From Siderastrea radians (taxonomy: Eukaryota; Cnidaria; Anthozoa; Scleractinia; Rhizangiidae): a DNA stretch of 64,000 nt. Positions within the stretch are counted from its first letter, which is position 1. Each line of letters opens with the position of its first letter. The translations under genes and the position numbers were made by a program. The notes beneath the pieces are model-generated. The model ran no database searches, had not been told where the DNA came from, and saw nothing but the letters and a program-made list of their open reading frames with translations. Location: the NCBI GenBank assembly GCA_964017195.1, contig OZ024895.1:22499233-22563232 (forward strand), written 5' to 3'. Shown piece by piece: positions 39,842 to 51,460 of this stretch.

Positions 39842-41303
39842 GCCGATTGTCTGCATATTACTGAAGAATATAAATCCAGCTCACAACAAGATGTGAAAGA
39901 AATAAGTGTAGTAGATAATAATTTGAGGAGAGGACAGTCATTGCGGTCATGTTAAAATGTAGCCTGCAGACTGTGCAGACTGCAGACCATGCAGACTACG
40001 CAGACTGGTATTTTGTTTTCTTTAAGTAAACTGTGATTTGTTGTACTTTTTAGGACTTTTCACTTTTTGTCGTGTTAAGATGACATGGCCAGCAGCTGGC
40101 CGAGTTCTCCAAAAAATGCCCCGCTGTAAGGAATTCTCGAACAATTTCGACAGAAAGATTCGCACCTTCTGGGAGTATTTCATATTCCTTGCAGTTAACG
40201 AAGTAAACCTACAGACACGCTTGAACAAGCTAATCTATGCAAATTGCTATCTTAAACACGTCGCTAAAAAAAATTCAAAAACCATATGTTCCCGTATATG
40301 ATAAAACCAAGAAAGAAATCATTTCTATGTCGGCTGGAAAATCTGTGGATGTGACTGATATAAATCATGGTCACAACATCGTAAACTAAAACTAAACCGC
40401 ATTTTGGGAAGAGAAAACAGGTTTAAAAACCTACTGACACGCTTGAATAAACAAGCTAATTTATGCAAATTGCAATCTTATAAACACGTCGCTATAAATT
40501 TCAAATTACCAAACAAAGCGGTTTCAAAAACCTTGCAAAGTACAGTGAAAATTATCCGTATCAAGCACAGATACAATCTTTTCAATCAACATCTTGCTAA
40601 AAGATACATAACCAAAACAGCTGTTTCATAACACAAATCATAAAAGAACAAACTAAATTACAGTTTCTCGTCAACAAGTCTATTTTTGGAACGATGTTAC
40701 ATGTAATTGTTTTTGTCAAGTACTCACGTTCCACCCTTGGCCACGACAAAGTTCAATTTTACCTGCCCTTACAATAGCTTTAGGAAATTACCATCAATTC
40801 CACCACACCAAGCCTTTACTGAAAATATAATATTCGAGAGGTAAAAGTAGAAAAGCACATTTGCGCTGATCGTTTCCGTCCCCATATGTACATTCGACAT
40901 GGCCGGTAAGCTTAACCTTGTCTGACCTTCAGCTTCAGTAAGCGAATTCTAACCAGCTCTTTCATTGGTAGAATGTACTCTTAGCTTAGTAGCCTCAATC
41001 TGATTGGTACCACATAGTGCCACATAATTCCCCCGGGGGGTGTACTCCCATGTGAAAGGTGCATGGATGCACGTCGTCTCGCGTTCTCCGTCTGTTTTAG
41101 CATAGCTTTAATTTAAATTTTCCGACGAGCATTCCCGCCCGTCTCACATGAGATTTCCCCCCCGGATCAAAAATACATACATACATACATACAAACAAAC
41201 AAACAAACATAGAAAGCGAAAAACTTCACGCTGACTAAGACCCTATGTTTTCAACATAGGTCAAAAACAAAAAAGTGGTAGCCTTTGTTAAATCCCTCCA
41301 TTT

Positions 41304-41460
41304 AATAGGCTTCTTTCGATATATTAAAATTCAGCTTGGTAGCGAGGCCTAGAGGACACAAATAGAAGAAATTTTACAAGCATGTTTATTCATTTCTTTT
41401 GTTTGTGTCCTCTAGGCCTCGCTACCAAGCTGAATTTTAATATATCGAAAGAAGCCTATT
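41304..41460. mobile_element. Hairpin element with perfect 59-bp arms
   Basis: AATAGGCTTCTTTCGATATA at the left returns as TATATCGAAAGAAGCCTATT at the right; the arms (41304-41362 and 41402-41460) are complementary throughout, with a 39-nt loop. The paralogous site at 29572-29592 reads AATTTAATTGTTAAAGAG without it, so it is a recent insertion. No coding. Confidence 0.9.
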
Positions 41461-42521
41461 GTTAAAGAGATTGATGTTATGTGATTGGGCGGTGATGTTA
41501 AGCCCTTGGCCCACTGATCTGATCATGACAGTTCAACACTTAGTGGACGTTAAAAGACATTAAAGAAAACACATCACCGTTGGAAAAGATTAGGGTACGT
41601 AATCCCTGGTGTTGTGATCTAACATTACCGGCTTTACCGTTGTAAGACAGCTAATGCGTTAGCTCTTAACAAACTAAATTAAGGGATTTATTGGTTTTGA
41701 GAATGCTGTGAAATTTGGCCAGTTGCTTCTGTTTCTATGGCGTCATCATCTGAAAGAAGACAAAGTTTAAAAGAAACGGCATTTCTTTGGCCGGTTTACA
41801 CGCTACAATTTGTCGACCGGATATGTTGGCTGACAGTATCGGAGCATGAATCGGTGCGTTTGTTTACACGCTACGTTTTGACGGCTTCTGGTCGGCCCGA
41901 GTTGTCAGCCCGATAGGAGCGTGAATCACCAAAGGCAGCCCAGATGAGTTGTCGGCGAAATTCATTTAAAAACTGTCCGGAGCTGACAGCCGAGGTTGAC
42001 TGAGAAGGAGTGAAAACATATGTAATAGATCGAAATAAATCTTGTCAGTTGCCTTTACATTATTGTCTGTTAATTTGTCTTGTTTAATTTTTGGTCAATT
42101 TTGCACCGTTCTTTTTACGCAAATCGCTTGATAGCATTGCCGTTATATTTAAGATTTGAAACAGACTAACCGGTGATATAGATTCGAAATATTTTGAAAT
42201 AAAGCTTGCCTACCTTCAGCTCAATGTTTCCCGGTTTGTCCTGGCTGGTTTAAAAGATATTTTGTCGCTTTTTTCACTTGATGGATGGTACCTCCAAGTG
42301 AAATAAAGCGACAAGGAAATGAATCGCTCCGGATTTTATTTTCACAAATAGGCTGATGTGAATCTGGTGTCAAACTACACATACGATTCGCTCTCCGATA
42401 CTGTCGGGTCGAAAATAGGGCCAACCGAAATCGTATCGTGTTAACCGTCTTTAGGCCCCCCCAAAAAAAACAGCAGCAACAACAACAACAAAACCAAAAA
42501 ACAAGACGAAGAAAGAAAACT
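41461..42521. repeat. Asp leader end, repeat A and Val-downstream spacer (inverted)
   Basis: GTTAAAGAGATTGATGTTATG, GTGATGTTAAGCCCTTGGCC, then repeat A (41690-42060) and spacer (CACCGTTCTTTTTACGCAAA) to the AAC tract. Its junction GTCTGTTAATTTGTC is the empty site for the 445-1653 transposon. Confidence 0.75.
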
Positions 42522-42596
42522 GTTTGCGGCCAGGCTTGAACTGGCGACCCGCTTCCGCGTGTTAGGCGGACGTGATAACCACTACACTACGGAAAC
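42521..42596 (-). pseudogene. tRNA-Val(AAC) with 3-nt insertion
   Basis: Minus strand, nearly full consensus, but three extra bases lie in the variable region (GCGACCCGCTTCCG in place of GCGACCTTCCG) and the 3' acceptor reads GGCCGCAAAC. Shared with 2518-2584. The longer variable region probably spoils folding. Confidence 0.82.
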
Positions 42597-42935
42597 CACG
42601 ATGAAGATATGAAGGTGAAACAACCAAAATTGTGCAAGACATATTTCGAAAGGAAAATTTACGATGCAATCATATCATGCCTCCCTAGGACAATAAGGTT
42701 TACTGATCACTGATAAAGTGTTTACGACCTTTCTAGTCTCTTAAACAATTTCCTGGAACAGAACTGTCCACCCTGAAGCCTCTTCAGCTACTACGCAAGT
42801 TGCAAAGAAGATCTAAAAAGTAGGAAAAGACGAAAAGGTTCCTGAGGCGATATCTTCAGCAGCACAAAGGCCAGCGAAACTAGAACTAGAATTCACATCT
42901 CTTAGGCAAACTAACCATAACTTAACTAACTAAAA
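42597..42935. repeat. Val leader (inverted)
   Basis: TTTACTGATCACTGATAAAG, AGGTTCCTGAGGCGATATC and CTAACCATAACTTAACTAAC: the inverted equivalent of 23049-23391 and 61447-61796. Confidence 0.75.
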
Positions 42936-43269
42936 TATATAGATTTAGCCATGCCTAAAAGCGGAGCCACCAAGGAATAAACTGGTGCTCGTTTCTCAAA
43001 AATAGTCCTGAAACTTTTTGGTCTGAAATATATTTCGGGGCTTTCTTTGGCTCGTTCGCTTTCGAAAAGTGTTTCTCAAAAAGCCCGAAAGTGTTCCGAA
43101 TGGTCCTCCAATATTTTGAGGATCTGTTCTGTAAAACGAAGCCCGAAATTCTAGAGGCTGAGCAAAGCTTGTCGGAATGATTTTTTTTTCCAGGCATCAA
43201 ATTGAACACATATTTTACTCAGGAGCCGTCTTGCTTGGTTTTTGCAATGTATCCATATCCTGTCATTAA

Positions 43270-43915
43270 GGTGATTCCATCGAAAAAGAAGTTGTAATGA
43301 GAATTTGTTGAAACTTTGCACAGTTATAAATTACACCTAGTACATTGAAAAAATAAAATAAAAAGAGGGGGTCACCGTGTCTGATCTCACGCTACAGGGC
43401 TGAAAAATATAGGTACCTTGCTAACTATCGACAGCAATATTAAAAAACCTATCCTTGTACCAGATACATCCACTACTTTAACAAAGTTATTACTAGCAAT
43501 AAAATATAAGCATTATTCTTGCGATAGCAAAACAATGTTACAGTTAAACGCCATAAAGATGCCTTAATAATAAAATTAATGAAATAATTGGCAAATCCAG
43601 CATCTGCACGCTTCCAGTGAGATGCCTAAAATCAGATTGTAATAGTGTGAATGAATCGGAATATTTGAAAATTGAATAATGAAAAATTCTTAAAATTCAT
43701 ATAGATCACGCAGAGTCGTATTTTCTTCAAATAAATAGAATAAAAAAGTGGGGTCACCGAGTTCGTTTTGGAGAAAACGAGAATTCATTTCTGTGAACAG
43801 CTCAGTTTTCATAGAAAACCTACCAAGTTCCGAACGTGCACGCGCTCGTGCACGCGCTAATCACGCAAGAAATGATGCGCAGAAAGGATGCGCAATGCAA
43901 TTGAATGGAATCACC
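43270..43915. mobile_element. TTAA-flanked MITE, 646 bp
   Basis: TTAA at 43266-43269 and 43916-43919. Termini GGTGATTCCAT at both ends in inverted order. The two other copies of element C (near 22710 and 61107) read GACAGTTAATGACAG with one TTAA and no insert. A GGGGTCACCG motif recurs inside near both ends. Non-coding. Confidence 0.9.
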
Positions 43916-44599
43916 TTAACTGTCAAGGCTCGTCAAATCTCCTAGGATTATTGGCTGTTCGCTTGAATGAACTTGAAACGGCGCTCATTTACAACAACAA
44001 AATAAAACTTATTCTTAAGTAAATGGTTATCTTTATCGCGTTCGGACGTTCAGTTAACAAATAACATGAACTGCCACAATTAGTCTGGTCAAAAATTTAT
44101 TCCATCAAGACTGAAAACAAACAAACACCAAGCATAAGTTTTGCAGATGCGAAGTAAGCCTATATCTCAGTGAGGTGCTTTGAGGAACGCGAAAAACTTT
44201 TTTCGGAAGCTTTTGGGATAAAATAGCTTTAAACCGACAATTGCTTCGCTTTAAAGATTATTACTATTGAAAACTTCTAGGACAAGAAAATCGACAATTG
44301 CACAAACCGACCCGACAGTTAAAATGGAAAGCAATTATTCGCCGTAAGTGATGCTTGTGCAGTTGCAGCTTGCGACTGCGCTTTGACCTACTGTTATGAA
44401 TAAACAAACATAAAATAATAAACAGAGAAAGTAAGTTTATACTTAAATGCAATTCGCGTTACACTTCCAGCACGGCGGTGGGTCCGTCTACGCGAGTGAA
44501 ATCGGCCGTGCATGGCAAAATATTCAAGACTACATCCGTCACAAATCTGAGCGCGTTTTCTAATAATTTTTTTCAAAGTCAAAAGTAAATGACACCTTT

Positions 44600-44893
44600 T
44601 TAATGACATAAATTAAATTTCCATTTCAAAATGTAGTTTCTTTGACCGTAATACTCAAAACCATGCACCTTAAACCCTTTAAAAACTTCACTTACGCGGT
44701 TGTGTTTCAGAACAACGCAAGCTCTCCGCCGTGAAGAAAACAAAGCGATGAAGTCCTTTGAAGGCAGCTTTCGTATCTTGAACTTTTCGACTTCTACCAG
44801 TATTCTTTTGAACTTTTTCTTTCCATTTATAGATATTAGATGTTTTTTTCTCAAGTTTAAAACTACAGTGCTGTTGAACAATCGTTTTGCCAA
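44600..44893 (-). other. Reading frame conserved between element C copies
   Basis: A 97-codon frame; the start TTG is arbitrary. Copy 3 (60119-60391, plus strand) keeps it to the same end without frameshift (KLPSKDFVALFSSRRRACLV, GFKVHGFEYYGQRNYILK), and copy 1 (21749-21946) keeps the middle. It is Lys/Arg-rich with no family I recognise. The copies are nearly identical as DNA, so conservation may mean only recent duplication. Confidence 0.35.
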
Positions 44894-45382
44894 ATAAAAT
44901 TAAGACGATTTCCGCTCAACGTTCGAGCAATAAGTGCAAAAATAAAGTTACCAAAAAAATACTCATAGCATGGAGAAGTGAATTAAAGTGAGATGTTTCA
45001 AATAGTATTGAAAATGTTACCGTGCTATGAGTAGTTTCTTGTAAATAATTTTTGCACTTATTGCTGGAATGTTGAGCGGAATCTGTCTTAAGCTTTTTAA
45101 AAGAAACCTCTTTTTGAAAAGCGACGATGGTCATGCGATTTCCCGCCAAGAAAACGCGGTTGCCCAAAAGCACCGCGCTATATCCCGCCAAGAAAAGATG
45201 GCATTGTCCACCTCCGGTCGGGTTGTCTTAGGACTTCCCTCCCGCTCCCCCAGAGTCTGTACGGGCGGGCGGGCGGACTGACGTACCCTGACGTCACAAT
45301 CAAAATTTTCAAATCGATAGGTTACCAAATTTGCTTAGCAATGGAGCTCCGCTGGCGGGCTTTGCCTGCAGGCTCCGCTATA

Positions 45383-46522
45383 ACAACAAGAACAATAACA
45401 ACTTTAATAATTATATATGTACTGATGCATAATGATACAAGGAAATAAAAATAATTTTTGCAGAACATGTTTCGACATAGTCAGTTTCAATGACCTGGCA
45501 ATTACTTACATTTATACTAAAAGAATTGGCCTTTTTTATGATGGGTGAACCATCACAAAATGCCTTGCAAATTCTAAACTGAATAAAGGCTTTCTTGTTT
45601 CTGGAAAAAGAAAAAAAAGTTTCAAAAAAAGTCCTTACCACTCTAACCTTTCTTGGTAAAGCTTCAGCAGTTACAGGTCCACAGAAATGAGACTCCATGG
45701 CCAAAGAGATATGAAAGGGGATAAATTTTAAGTGTAAACTGTGTCGACGATATTTCCTGCATGTTACATTATCTGTATTTGGAACATCTAGCATATAACC
45801 GTAAGCCTGTTCCATGGTAACTGAATACAGTCTTTGCTCTTGAGGGTATAAATAGCAGAGCTAACAAATCTGTGGCCCTTATATATAATAAACCCTGGTT
45901 ATTTCAATAAAGTTGTTGTTGTTGTTGTTAGTTAGTTAGTTAGTTTCCCTACAGGTCCACAGAACTGATCAGACTGAGATTTCAAAGGGATATGAAAGCA
46001 GATAAATCTTCAGTAAGGCACTTTACGGTTATTTCGTGCATGTTACATAATTTGTATTTCGAACATCTAGCACATGACGGTAAGCCTGTTCCATCGTGTG
46101 ATTTTCACCTAACTTTGTTTAGTCAATAAACCTGGTAATTTTAATAAGGTTGTTGTCGTGCTTGTTGTTATTTAGTTAAGTTATGGTTAGTTTGCCTTAG
46201 AGATGTGAGTTCTAGTTCTTAAGTTTCCCCGGCCTTTGTCGGCTGCTCCTCCGACTTAAAAGATATCGTCCCAGGAACCTTTGCGTCCGTTTACCTATTC
46301 TTCAGTACTTTTCTTGCAACTTATGTAGGAACTGAAGAGGTTTCAGGGTTGACATTTCGGTTCCAGGAAATTGTTTAAGAGACGTGAAAGGCCGTAAACA
46401 CTTTTATCAGTAGTTAGTAAGCCTTTTTGTCCTAGGCAGGTATGATATGAATACATCGTAAATTTTCCTAGAGAGAAGTGTTTAGCACAATGCTGATTAC
46501 TTCGCTTTATTTCTTCATGGTG
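45383..46522. repeat. Long spacer and Val leader, after inversion breakpoint
   Basis: Up to about 45412 the text is inverted spacer (AACAATAACAACTTTAATAA). From TATATGTACTGATGCATAATG it is plus-orientation spacer like 15325 onward, ending in the Val leader. The 46165 text GTTGTTATTTAGTTAAG is an empty site of element C. No gene seen. Confidence 0.7.
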
Positions 46523-46595
46523 GTTTCCGTAGTGTATTGGTTTTCACGTCCACCTAACACGCGGAAGGTCGCCAGTCACAAGCCAGCCCGGAAAC
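46523..46595 (+). pseudogene. tRNA-Val(AAC) pseudogene
   Basis: Acceptor 5' strand and loop CTAACAC present, but the D arm reads GTATTGGTTTTC, the anticodon stem has TCCAC, and the T arm is destroyed (GCCAGTCACAAGCCAGC). No usable B box. Confidence 0.85.
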
Positions 46596-47534
46596 ACTTT
46601 CTTTCTTTGTTTTGTTGTTGTTGTTGTTGTTTTTTGGTCTAAAGTCGGTTAACACGAAATGATTTGTCGGCCCTACTTTTCGGCCCGACAGTATCGGAGA
46701 GCAAATCGTACGAGTAGTTTGACACCAGATTCACAGCCTATTCCTGAAAATGAAACCCGAAGCGATTACTCAGTGTCGCTTTTTTTACTTGGAGGTACCA
46801 TCCGCCAAGAACACCAACGAAAAAAAGCGATAAAATATCTTTTAAACCAGCCAGGACAAGTAGGGGAACATTGAGCTCATGGAAGGCAGGCTTTATTTTA
46901 AAATATTTCGATTCTTTTATCAGTGGTTAGTCCGTTAGAAATCTTGAAGCGGCCACGCTATCATGCAATTTGTGTAACAGAACGGTGCGAAATTGACCAG
47001 AAATTAAACAAGAAAAATTAATAGACAATAATGTAAAGGTAAACAAGATTTATTTCGAGCTATTACATATAACCGGACAGTTTTTAAATGAACTTCACCG
47101 AAAGCCCGACTGGGCTACCTGTGGTGATTCCCACTCCCATCGGGCTGACAACTCGGGCGACCAGAAGCCGACAAAACGTAGCGTGTGAACAAACGCACTA
47201 TTCATGCTGTGGCCAAATTTCACAGCATTCTCCAAACCAATCAATCCTTCAATTCACTGGGTTGAGAGCTAACGAATAAGCTGTCTTACGACGGTAAAGG
47301 TAATGTTAGCTCACAACACCGGTGATTACGTACCCTACCGCTTTTCGAACGGAGATGTGTTTTCTTTAATGCTTTTTGTTATCAACGTCCATTAAGTGTT
47401 TAACTCATGATCAGTCGACGGGCCAATCACATAACATCAATCTTGTATAATCAAATTCAGGGAGTAAACAAAAGCTACGACTTTTTTGTTTTTATGGATA
47501 ATGTTTGATGAACCTCATCTCCTAGCTGTCGAAA
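46596..47534. repeat. Val-downstream spacer, repeat A (inverted), Asp leader
   Basis: TTG repeat, CGACAGTATCGGAGAGCAAA, ATTGACCAGAAATTAAACAAG, repeat A from 47080, then the Asp leader with GGTAATGTTAGCTCACAACA and TGATGAACCTCATCT. No gene seen. Confidence 0.72.
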
Positions 47535-47606
47535 TCCTCGGTAGTATAGTGGTGAGTATCCCCGCCTGTCACGCGGGAGACCGGGGTTCGATTCCCCGCC
47601 GGGGAG
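47535..47606 (+). tRNA. tRNA-Asp(GTC)
   Basis: Identical to the consensus copy at 14871 in all stems and loops. A TTTTCTTTTTT stop follows. The conserved Asp leader is present, though of the shorter TAACATCAATC type. Likely functional. Confidence 0.95.
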
Positions 47607-47989
47607 GCAATTTTCTTTTTTGCGTAATAAACGTAAGAGAACAAGAAAAACCTTAACTTTAACCCTTGGACGTACAAGGGGTGGGTGGGGAATGGATGTG
47701 CTCCTCCCCCCGACCGATAAGGTTTTTTTCGAATTTCTCCAAGACGATTTTTCATCTGCACCTGTTGTTGTTTTCGGTAACTGTATGCATTTCCGTTAGG
47801 CGATAAGTTTTAATACTTAAGCCTGAAAACTAAGCGTTCGGGCTTAAGTATTTTGATTGTAGCAAATGGTGTTAAAGGATGGAAAGACCGTTAGCAATTT
47901 TATCAGTGATTAATAAACGTCATTGTCCTAGAGTGGCAAGTTCAATTCACATGGTAAATCAATTGCATAATCCTCATTTCCTCGTGGTA
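47607..47989. repeat. Asp-to-Val spacer
   Basis: Third copy of 4493-4863, with CCCTTGGACGTACAAGGGG and TTATCAGTGATTAATAAACG. No gene seen. Confidence 0.72.
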
Positions 47990-48062
47990 GTTTCCGTAGT
48001 GTAGTGGTTATCACGTCCGCCTCACACGCGGAAGGTCGCCAGTTCAAGTCTGGCCGGAAACA
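47990..48062 (+). tRNA. tRNA-Val(CAC)
   Basis: All stems consensus; anticodon loop CTCACAC gives CAC. Discriminator A. The T arm GCCAG-TTCAAGT-CTGGC matches the 38174 and 63895 copies. TTTTTTC lies within 20 bp downstream. Paired with intact Asp 47535 at about 380 bp spacing. Likely functional. Confidence 0.94.
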
Positions 48063-48682
48063 TCGTTATTTCATTTTTTTCTCTCTCCAAATCTCCCTTT
48101 ATCTTTCTTTCTTTTTTTTCTCTCTAAATCAGGGGTATGATTCAGAGTCACGCTGGAAAACTTTAAAAAAGCAAAAGGGGCTCCATAGCTTCACGATGTA
48201 AAAGCGATGGGTCTGGTTCAACTCCTTGGTTTCGAAAAGTCTAAATTACCTACTAGGGAATAAACTGCCGCTTAAGAAAAACGGCTGGAACCGGGTTTTA
48301 AAGGCACAGAAAGCAAAAAGTTTGGAACCCCCGTACGTCAGTACCACCTCAAACAATCACATTTTAAGGATGAAATCAGACGTCAGCATATAAATACTCC
48401 CAATCATGGCATCCACTTTCAGTCCGCGTGGTCTCAATCCACCCAACCTATCCATGAATGCATGCAACATGTCAGACCCCAGCACCAGGAACTACTTTTC
48501 CTACTCCGGCTTTTTTTAGCGTCCTCTGCGTATTTAGTATGATCAGGTGATATGATGACCCAGCCGCCTAAACTCGCCGCCAAAAGTTTCCTTTTATTTC
48601 ATATTTCACAGTCTTTCAACAATCAAATAAAGGGATTAAACATAGTTAAGGTTTGATGAACCTCGTTTCTCAAGCGCCCAAA
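48063..48682. repeat. Val-to-Asp spacer and Asp leader
   Basis: Close paralogue of 16482-17107 (TCCATAGCTTCACGATGTAA, GATGACCCAGCCGCCTAAAC). No gene seen. Confidence 0.75.
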
Positions 48683-48755
48683 TCCTCGGTTGTATAGTGG
48701 TGAGTATCCCCGCCTGTCGCGAGGGAGACCGGGGGTTCGATTCCCCTCCTGGTAG
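48683..48755 (+). pseudogene. tRNA-Asp(GTC) pseudogene
   Basis: Acceptor 5' strand and A box nearly intact, but the anticodon loop is CTGTCGC with a broken 3' stem, one extra G precedes the T loop, and the 3' acceptor is CCTGGTA with two mismatches. Sister of 17108-17180. Confidence 0.85.
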
Positions 48756-48913
48756 ACTGTCAATTTTTTACCATAAAATACGTAACGGAACCTCTTAAAC
48801 AACAGCACAAGGTAAGAGTTTTGTTTTTCGATTGCAAGAAGCAAGAAATCTCACGGAAAACTCTAGTATTCATTGCCGAGTATTACAATAAACGAATCGC
48901 CCTAAAACTTCAA

Positions 48914-49435
48914 GGGCCGATTATTTAAACGAAGTTTAGACCGCGGCTAAGAAAGGGATTTAGCCCGCGATTCCAATTATTTAAACAACGTTTATCATAA
49001 GCTGCGTCTAGACGAAGTTTAACCGTGGACTAACAAACAATAGCAAGTTAGACCTGTTCCTGAGTAGGGTTAGACGTCGTTTAACCGTTTATTTTCACTG
49101 ATTCTAGCCCTTTGCAGTTAACTTGTTTCTTAATTTGTATTTTTATGCACTTCCTGAACCTCTGAACTGAATTTAAGAGATATGTGATTCCATTTTTTCA
49201 TTTCCTTTAAAAACGTAAGTAAAATTTCTTGAAAATACTCCCGCACAGCTCTATACTACATTATGTATGGAGTCCTTTTATTAAAAGAAAACAATAGCAA
49301 GACAATAGAGTTCCTCTGGGAGTACCACGCATGCATGATGTCAGAACAATAGGTACACTTGTTAGACGTCGTCTAAACGTGGTCTTCGTGAACTCCGGCT
49401 CATCGGCGTTCAAATAATGCGATTTAGACTCCGGT
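48914..49435. mobile_element. TIR element with TTTAAACGAAG end, truncated
   Basis: Close paralogue of 17326-17830 starting GGGCCGATTATTTAAACGAA. It stops at GACTCCGGT, where unrelated sequence (CACAGGCAGCCCAAGC) begins, so the right TIR is missing. Confidence 0.85.
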
Positions 49436-49931
49436 CACAGGCAGCCCAAGCTAAGGTTGAGAGCTGCGGATAAATTTGACTGTTTTTTCCACGCTATGCA
49501 TAATAATGACATCGGCAACATTTAAGAGTTTGTATGGAAATGATACAAAACGTCTCAAATTGGCACAAATCAGAAAGAAGTCGAAATAAAAATGATTTGC
49601 CTTATTTCGTTGTTGTATTGGTCATTATCTGAGGGCTTCCTGGGCTGGTTTGAAGCTTTTTGGGCAAAAAACTGAGGTAAGATCTGTTTTTTCCACATAG
49701 CCATAAACCCCGCAAAAATACTGTTGTATTAAGGGGCAAATTCCAAAAGAAACCCGAACATCCCGAGATGCGCAGAATGTATATGCCCAATAACACCGTC
49801 CTAAAGCAATCAAAATACGACTGAAACCTGTTACTCCACTGCTTCATCGAAAAAAAAAGAGGAAGACGGACGGAACCTCTGTTAAAAGACTTCAGCTACA
49901 GGCTTGCTAGATGCGTGTTAATTTTTCTGCA
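49436..49931. other. Unique sequence, no gene seen
   Basis: Not part of the tRNA array. CACAGGCAGCCCA at the start resembles repeat A text. Frames at 49602-49847 on the minus strand are not recognised. Confidence 0.4.
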
Positions 49932-49935
49932 TTAA

Positions 49936-51456
49936 GGTATCAGGGTACCCCAAATGACAACATTGCGTTTTCACCGTTTGAGCGTCAGGCGTTTCACAAG
50001 GACCCTAACAAACTATATATTTTCTGAAAGCTTAATAATTGAAGATTACGAAAACGTATTTAGATAAAGAAAAAAGACAACTGTGTCGAAAATAGAGACT
50101 ACGTTTTTAAAAAGTACATCTTTCACAAAATCGGTTCCGCTCCAGTCAAGAATGATCTGGAGAGAAAGACGAACATCGCGCCGAATTCTTCACACTTTTG
50201 TCTCAAAAACCGTGTCTCGGAATTTTTGTATCTGGCCTGGTTTATTTTCTGCACTCAGTTAAAGTTTGAAGTTCGAAGAAACACCTCTCCTCTTTCTTTT
50301 ACGGCTCATAACTTTTGAATGAAAGCAAAAAATAAAATTCGGAGACACGGTTTTGGTGTCAATTTATGTGGCAACATTGTCGCCAAATTTGAGCTTAAAT
50401 GGTTGAAAACTCGCTGAACGCGAACTTAAAATGTGCGCCCAATTTCTTGAAAAATTAGTTTCAAGAAAAAAGCCAAAATATGATTTGGAAACTTTTTCCG
50501 GTCTAAGGAGATTAAAACAACTAGGTGTCAGGATAATTACCTGCGGTTGACAGAGGGGAGGCTCAACTTATCGCCTTACAACAATAGCACAAACATGCCG
50601 ACAAGAATGGTGTCAAATTCTGCGTGTTTTTATGTTGGAAAGCGACTTTCGTTGAGTACGAGTGCCGTTCAAAGGGTCTTCAAACGCAATAAACGGAAAT
50701 TTGAAAGTCATAATATCACGTCGGCTGTAAAATGCCGAAGGCATCATTGTTTGAGCTGGGTAAGACTACCCAAGCCGGGACCTGAAAGACGAAAGGAAAG
50801 GCGAAAGGAAAGCACATTGAAATCTGCGAAGAAGCCGCCACGTGTTCGGCTCAAGATCTAAGAGAGAACATCCTGTCAGAAATGCGAGCAATTGGGAAAA
50901 AATAAACTTCTTTATTACTGGAGACAAATTCCGTACTTTCCTGGACATGCCGTCTTTTGCACCAAGTTGATTCCTTGATACATCTGGCTTTGTAGAAATG
51001 TTATGGAATTTCAATGGATGGATTGTTTTTCGCCGTTCGCGTTACGACGAGCGAGCTGGCAGTCAAAGCTTATCACACTGACAAGTGAGGAGTCAGGAAG
51101 CGCAAGTAATTCCTCAACGCTCGATCTTTTTTCTCTCTCTCTCTCTTTCACAGATATGATCGAAGCCACTTTGTAGAAACACTCGAAATAAGCGGGAACT
51201 GCTACGCAATCGATCGCGTGTCAAAACATCGGGGCCCTGTTATGTCACATGCTATTTTCAGCGTCGTTGACAGATAACTGTCAACACATGATTAGAGAAA
51301 ATTAATGCCACAAATCTTTTTTCGTCCATAACTTTGCGTAGAAACAATCTTTTTTTCTGAAACTTTTTGCAAAAGAGAGGTTTCAATAATATCTATCTGA
51401 AAATGACAGAAGTGTATTTTTCGAAAACATGGTCAATTTTGGGGTACCATGATACC
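49936..51456. mobile_element. TTAA-flanked element, 1.5 kb
   Basis: TTAA at 49932-49935 and 51457-51460. Termini GGTATCAGGGTACCCCAAA and, inverted, GGTATCATGGTACCCCAAA, with one mismatch. No transposase motif; the longest frame (50547-50861, basic C terminus) is unrecognised. Same target and GG start as the elements at 19096 and 43270. Confidence 0.85.
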
Positions 51457-51460
51457 TTAA

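Larger units (their letters stand above)
39102..41303. other. Mostly unique stretch with small inverted and direct repeats
   Basis: Contains the MITE at 39275, the inverted repeat at 39704-39841, a GCAGAC-type minisatellite at about 39963-40010, and a direct duplication (ACACGCTTGAACAAGCTAAT at 40217, ACACGCTTGAATAAACAAGC at 40437) about 220 bp apart. A CATA/CAAA microsatellite lies at 41172-41211. Frames in the duplicated part (LNKLIYANCYL, LNKQANLCKLQSY) are not recognised. Array text returns near 41265. Confidence 0.5.
42936..45382 (-). mobile_element. 2-kb element C, copy 2 (inverted)
   Basis: Inverted paralogue of 21031-23048 in the same spacer position, longer because a 646-bp TTAA element is nested at 43270-43915. 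The internal inverted repeat is shortened (44890-45060). It carries the longest version (97 codons) of the conserved frame at 44600-44893. Confidence 0.82.
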
